From Bacillota bacterium (lineage in GTDB: Bacteria > Bacillota > Clostridia > Peptostreptococcales > Anaerovoracaceae), in the NCBI GenBank assembly GCA_017515765.1, contig JAFWFF010000176.1:1-14047 (forward strand): a stretch of DNA of 14,047 nucleotides. The letters are read 5' to 3'. Shown piece by piece: positions 13,311-14,047 of this stretch (the first letter of the stretch is position 1; each line of letters begins with the position of its first letter). The translations under genes were made by a program, and so were the position numbers. The notes beneath the pieces were generated by a model that ran no database searches, was not told where the DNA came from, and worked only from the letters and a program-made list of their open reading frames with translations.

Positions 13311-14047
13311 GATCCAAAGAGCTTTCTCACCGCGCAGATTCGCGGCTTTTTCACTTGCTCTGGTTCTGATTATAACACAGACGGCCTGCTCGGGAAAGGC
13401 TGACGAGGGACCGCGCGTGAGCAAAGACGGTTTCTATCTCGACACCTACTGCGTCGTAACCGTTTACGCCATGGAGGAGGGCACGTTCAGCGAAGAGGCC
13501 GCAAACGCTGCGATAGACGGCGCGTATGCGCTTTGCTCGGAATACGAGGACCTTCTCAGCCGCACCCGCGAGGGGAGCGACATATGGAACATAAACCACA
13601 GCGAGGGACGGACCGTGGAGTGCAGCCCGGTCACTGTCGAGGCCCTGAACAAAGCCCTGCAGTACTGCAGATTCTCCGGCGGCTTCTTTGATATTACGAT
13701 AGGCAGGGTGACGGACCTCTGGGACTTCCATGAGACCGAAGAGCCCACCCTCCCGGATCCCGCGGAGCTTGAGGCTGCAGCGGCGACCGTGGACTACCAC
13801 TATGTTGTGATAAAAGACAACACCGTGGCCCTAAGGCCCGTGGAGGACGAGGACGGAGAGCCAGTCTATCCGTATATAGATCTCGGCGGGATGGCTAAGG
13901 GCTTCATTGCGGACGCCATGACAGCATATCTTGCGGAGAACGGAGTGACCGGAGCGGTGGTGGATCTCGGCGGGAATATCGCGATCCTCGGATATAAGAA
14001 CGGAACGGACAGCGAGTTCACCGTCGGCATCAAAAAGCCCTTCTCCG
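13309..14047 (+). CDS. apbE: ApbE, FAD:protein FMN transferase lipoprotein, 3' end missing
   Basis: ApbE transfers FMN from FAD to Thr/Ser residues of extracytosolic flavoproteins, notably RnfG/RnfD and related proteins. The frame runs open to the window edge, giving about 246 residues. It begins with a lipoprotein-type signal (n-region with RR, hydrophobic AAFSLALVLIITQTA, then Cys27 in TACSGK). Family blocks follow: DTYCVVTVYA, LLSRTREGSDIWNIN, SGGFFDITIGRVTDLWDF, the hallmark DLGGMAKGFIADAM, VVDLGGNIAILG and FTVGIKKPFS. The C-terminal part with the remaining metal/FAD contacts is outside. Start is uncertain: ATGs at 13309, 13297 and 13279 are all in frame, none with a strong Shine-Dalgarno sequence, although AAGGAG at 13260-13265 could serve 13279. 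Any of them overlaps the divergent NusG-II gene. Confidence 0.92.
   Translation, partial: MIQRAFSPRRFAAFSLALVLIITQTACSGKADEGPRVSKDGFYLDTYCVVTVYAMEEGTFSEEAANAAIDGAYALCSEYEDLLSRTREGSDIWNINHSEGRTVECSPVTVEALNKALQYCRFSGGFFDITIGRVTDLWDFHETEEPTLPDPAELEAAAATVDYHYVVIKDNTVALRPVEDEDGEPVYPYIDLGGMAKGFIADAMTAYLAENGVTGAVVDLGGNIAILGYKNGTDSEFTVGIKKPFS
13369..13397 (-). promoter_or_regulatory. Probable promoter of the leftward NusG-II/Gx/aminopeptidase transcript
   Basis: On the - strand a perfect TATAAT (13369-13374) is preceded by TGT, forming an extended -10. With a 17-base spacer the -35 is TTTCCC (13392-13397), weak, as is common with extended -10 promoters. The start would be near 13362, giving a leader of about 50 bases that contains a CCGCG/CGCGG hairpin. 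The element lies wholly within codons of the ApbE signal peptide and early mature region on the other strand. Confidence 0.6.

Noticed and set aside
13311..13424. 38-residue N-terminal extension of the NusG-II protein
   Set aside because: It would place a polar Arg-rich stretch before the signal/anchor helix, covers the predicted promoter, and is antisense to the ApbE lipoprotein signal.

Overview
The window is a G+C-rich stretch of bacterial chromosome, most likely from an anaerobic member of the Clostridia (Firmicutes). The evidence is an Rnf complex in the clostridial order C-D-G-E-A-B, a cell-wall-binding repeat 2 protein, purine-rich GGAGG ribosome binding sites, and the set NusG-domain-II protein, Gx-family membrane protein and ApbE lipoprotein. 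A family-level placement (for example the Anaerovoracaceae / Family XIII group) is a guess. No rRNA, tRNA, phage, transposase or CRISPR gene was seen.

Left part (1-3031). The end of a surface protein with three cell-wall-binding repeats is followed by an argininosuccinate-lyase-like enzyme with an unusual active-site loop and a PaaI-type hotdog thioesterase. All three are on the + strand and end at a hairpin terminator at 2956-3007. A convergent AEC-family permease (3032-3973, - strand) has its own good promoter at 4034-4062.

Centre (4129-9437). A complete six-gene rnfCDGEAB operon encodes the ferredoxin:NAD+ oxidoreductase, which couples electron transfer to Na+ or H+ export. Genes are tightly packed or overlapping and each start has a plausible Shine-Dalgarno sequence. 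Two oddities stand out: the RnfG flavin acceptor is Ser rather than Thr, and RnfE carries an Ala/Lys/Glu-rich tail of about 48 residues. A second PaaI-type thioesterase, a paralogue of the first, follows after a weak terminator.

Intergenic region (9960-10533). These 574 bases hold no credible gene but are dense in structure: a 10-bp tandem repeat, a strong 15-bp-stem terminator, a 96-bp inverted-repeat element, another hairpin, two perfect 78-bp direct repeats built on a 31-bp period, and a minus-strand terminator.

Right part (10534-14047). A three-domain aminopeptidase P (M24B), a Gx-family membrane protein and a NusG-domain-II protein read leftward, probably as one transcript. A lipoprotein ApbE (FAD:protein FMN transferase), cut by the window edge, reads rightward. 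The two diverging genes appear to begin on the same CATG, and the best leftward promoter lies inside the ApbE signal-peptide codons. ApbE is the enzyme expected to attach FMN to RnfG and RnfD, which links this end of the window to the Rnf operon. The NusG-II/Gx/ApbE trio resembles part of the flavin-based extracellular electron transfer locus described in Listeria.
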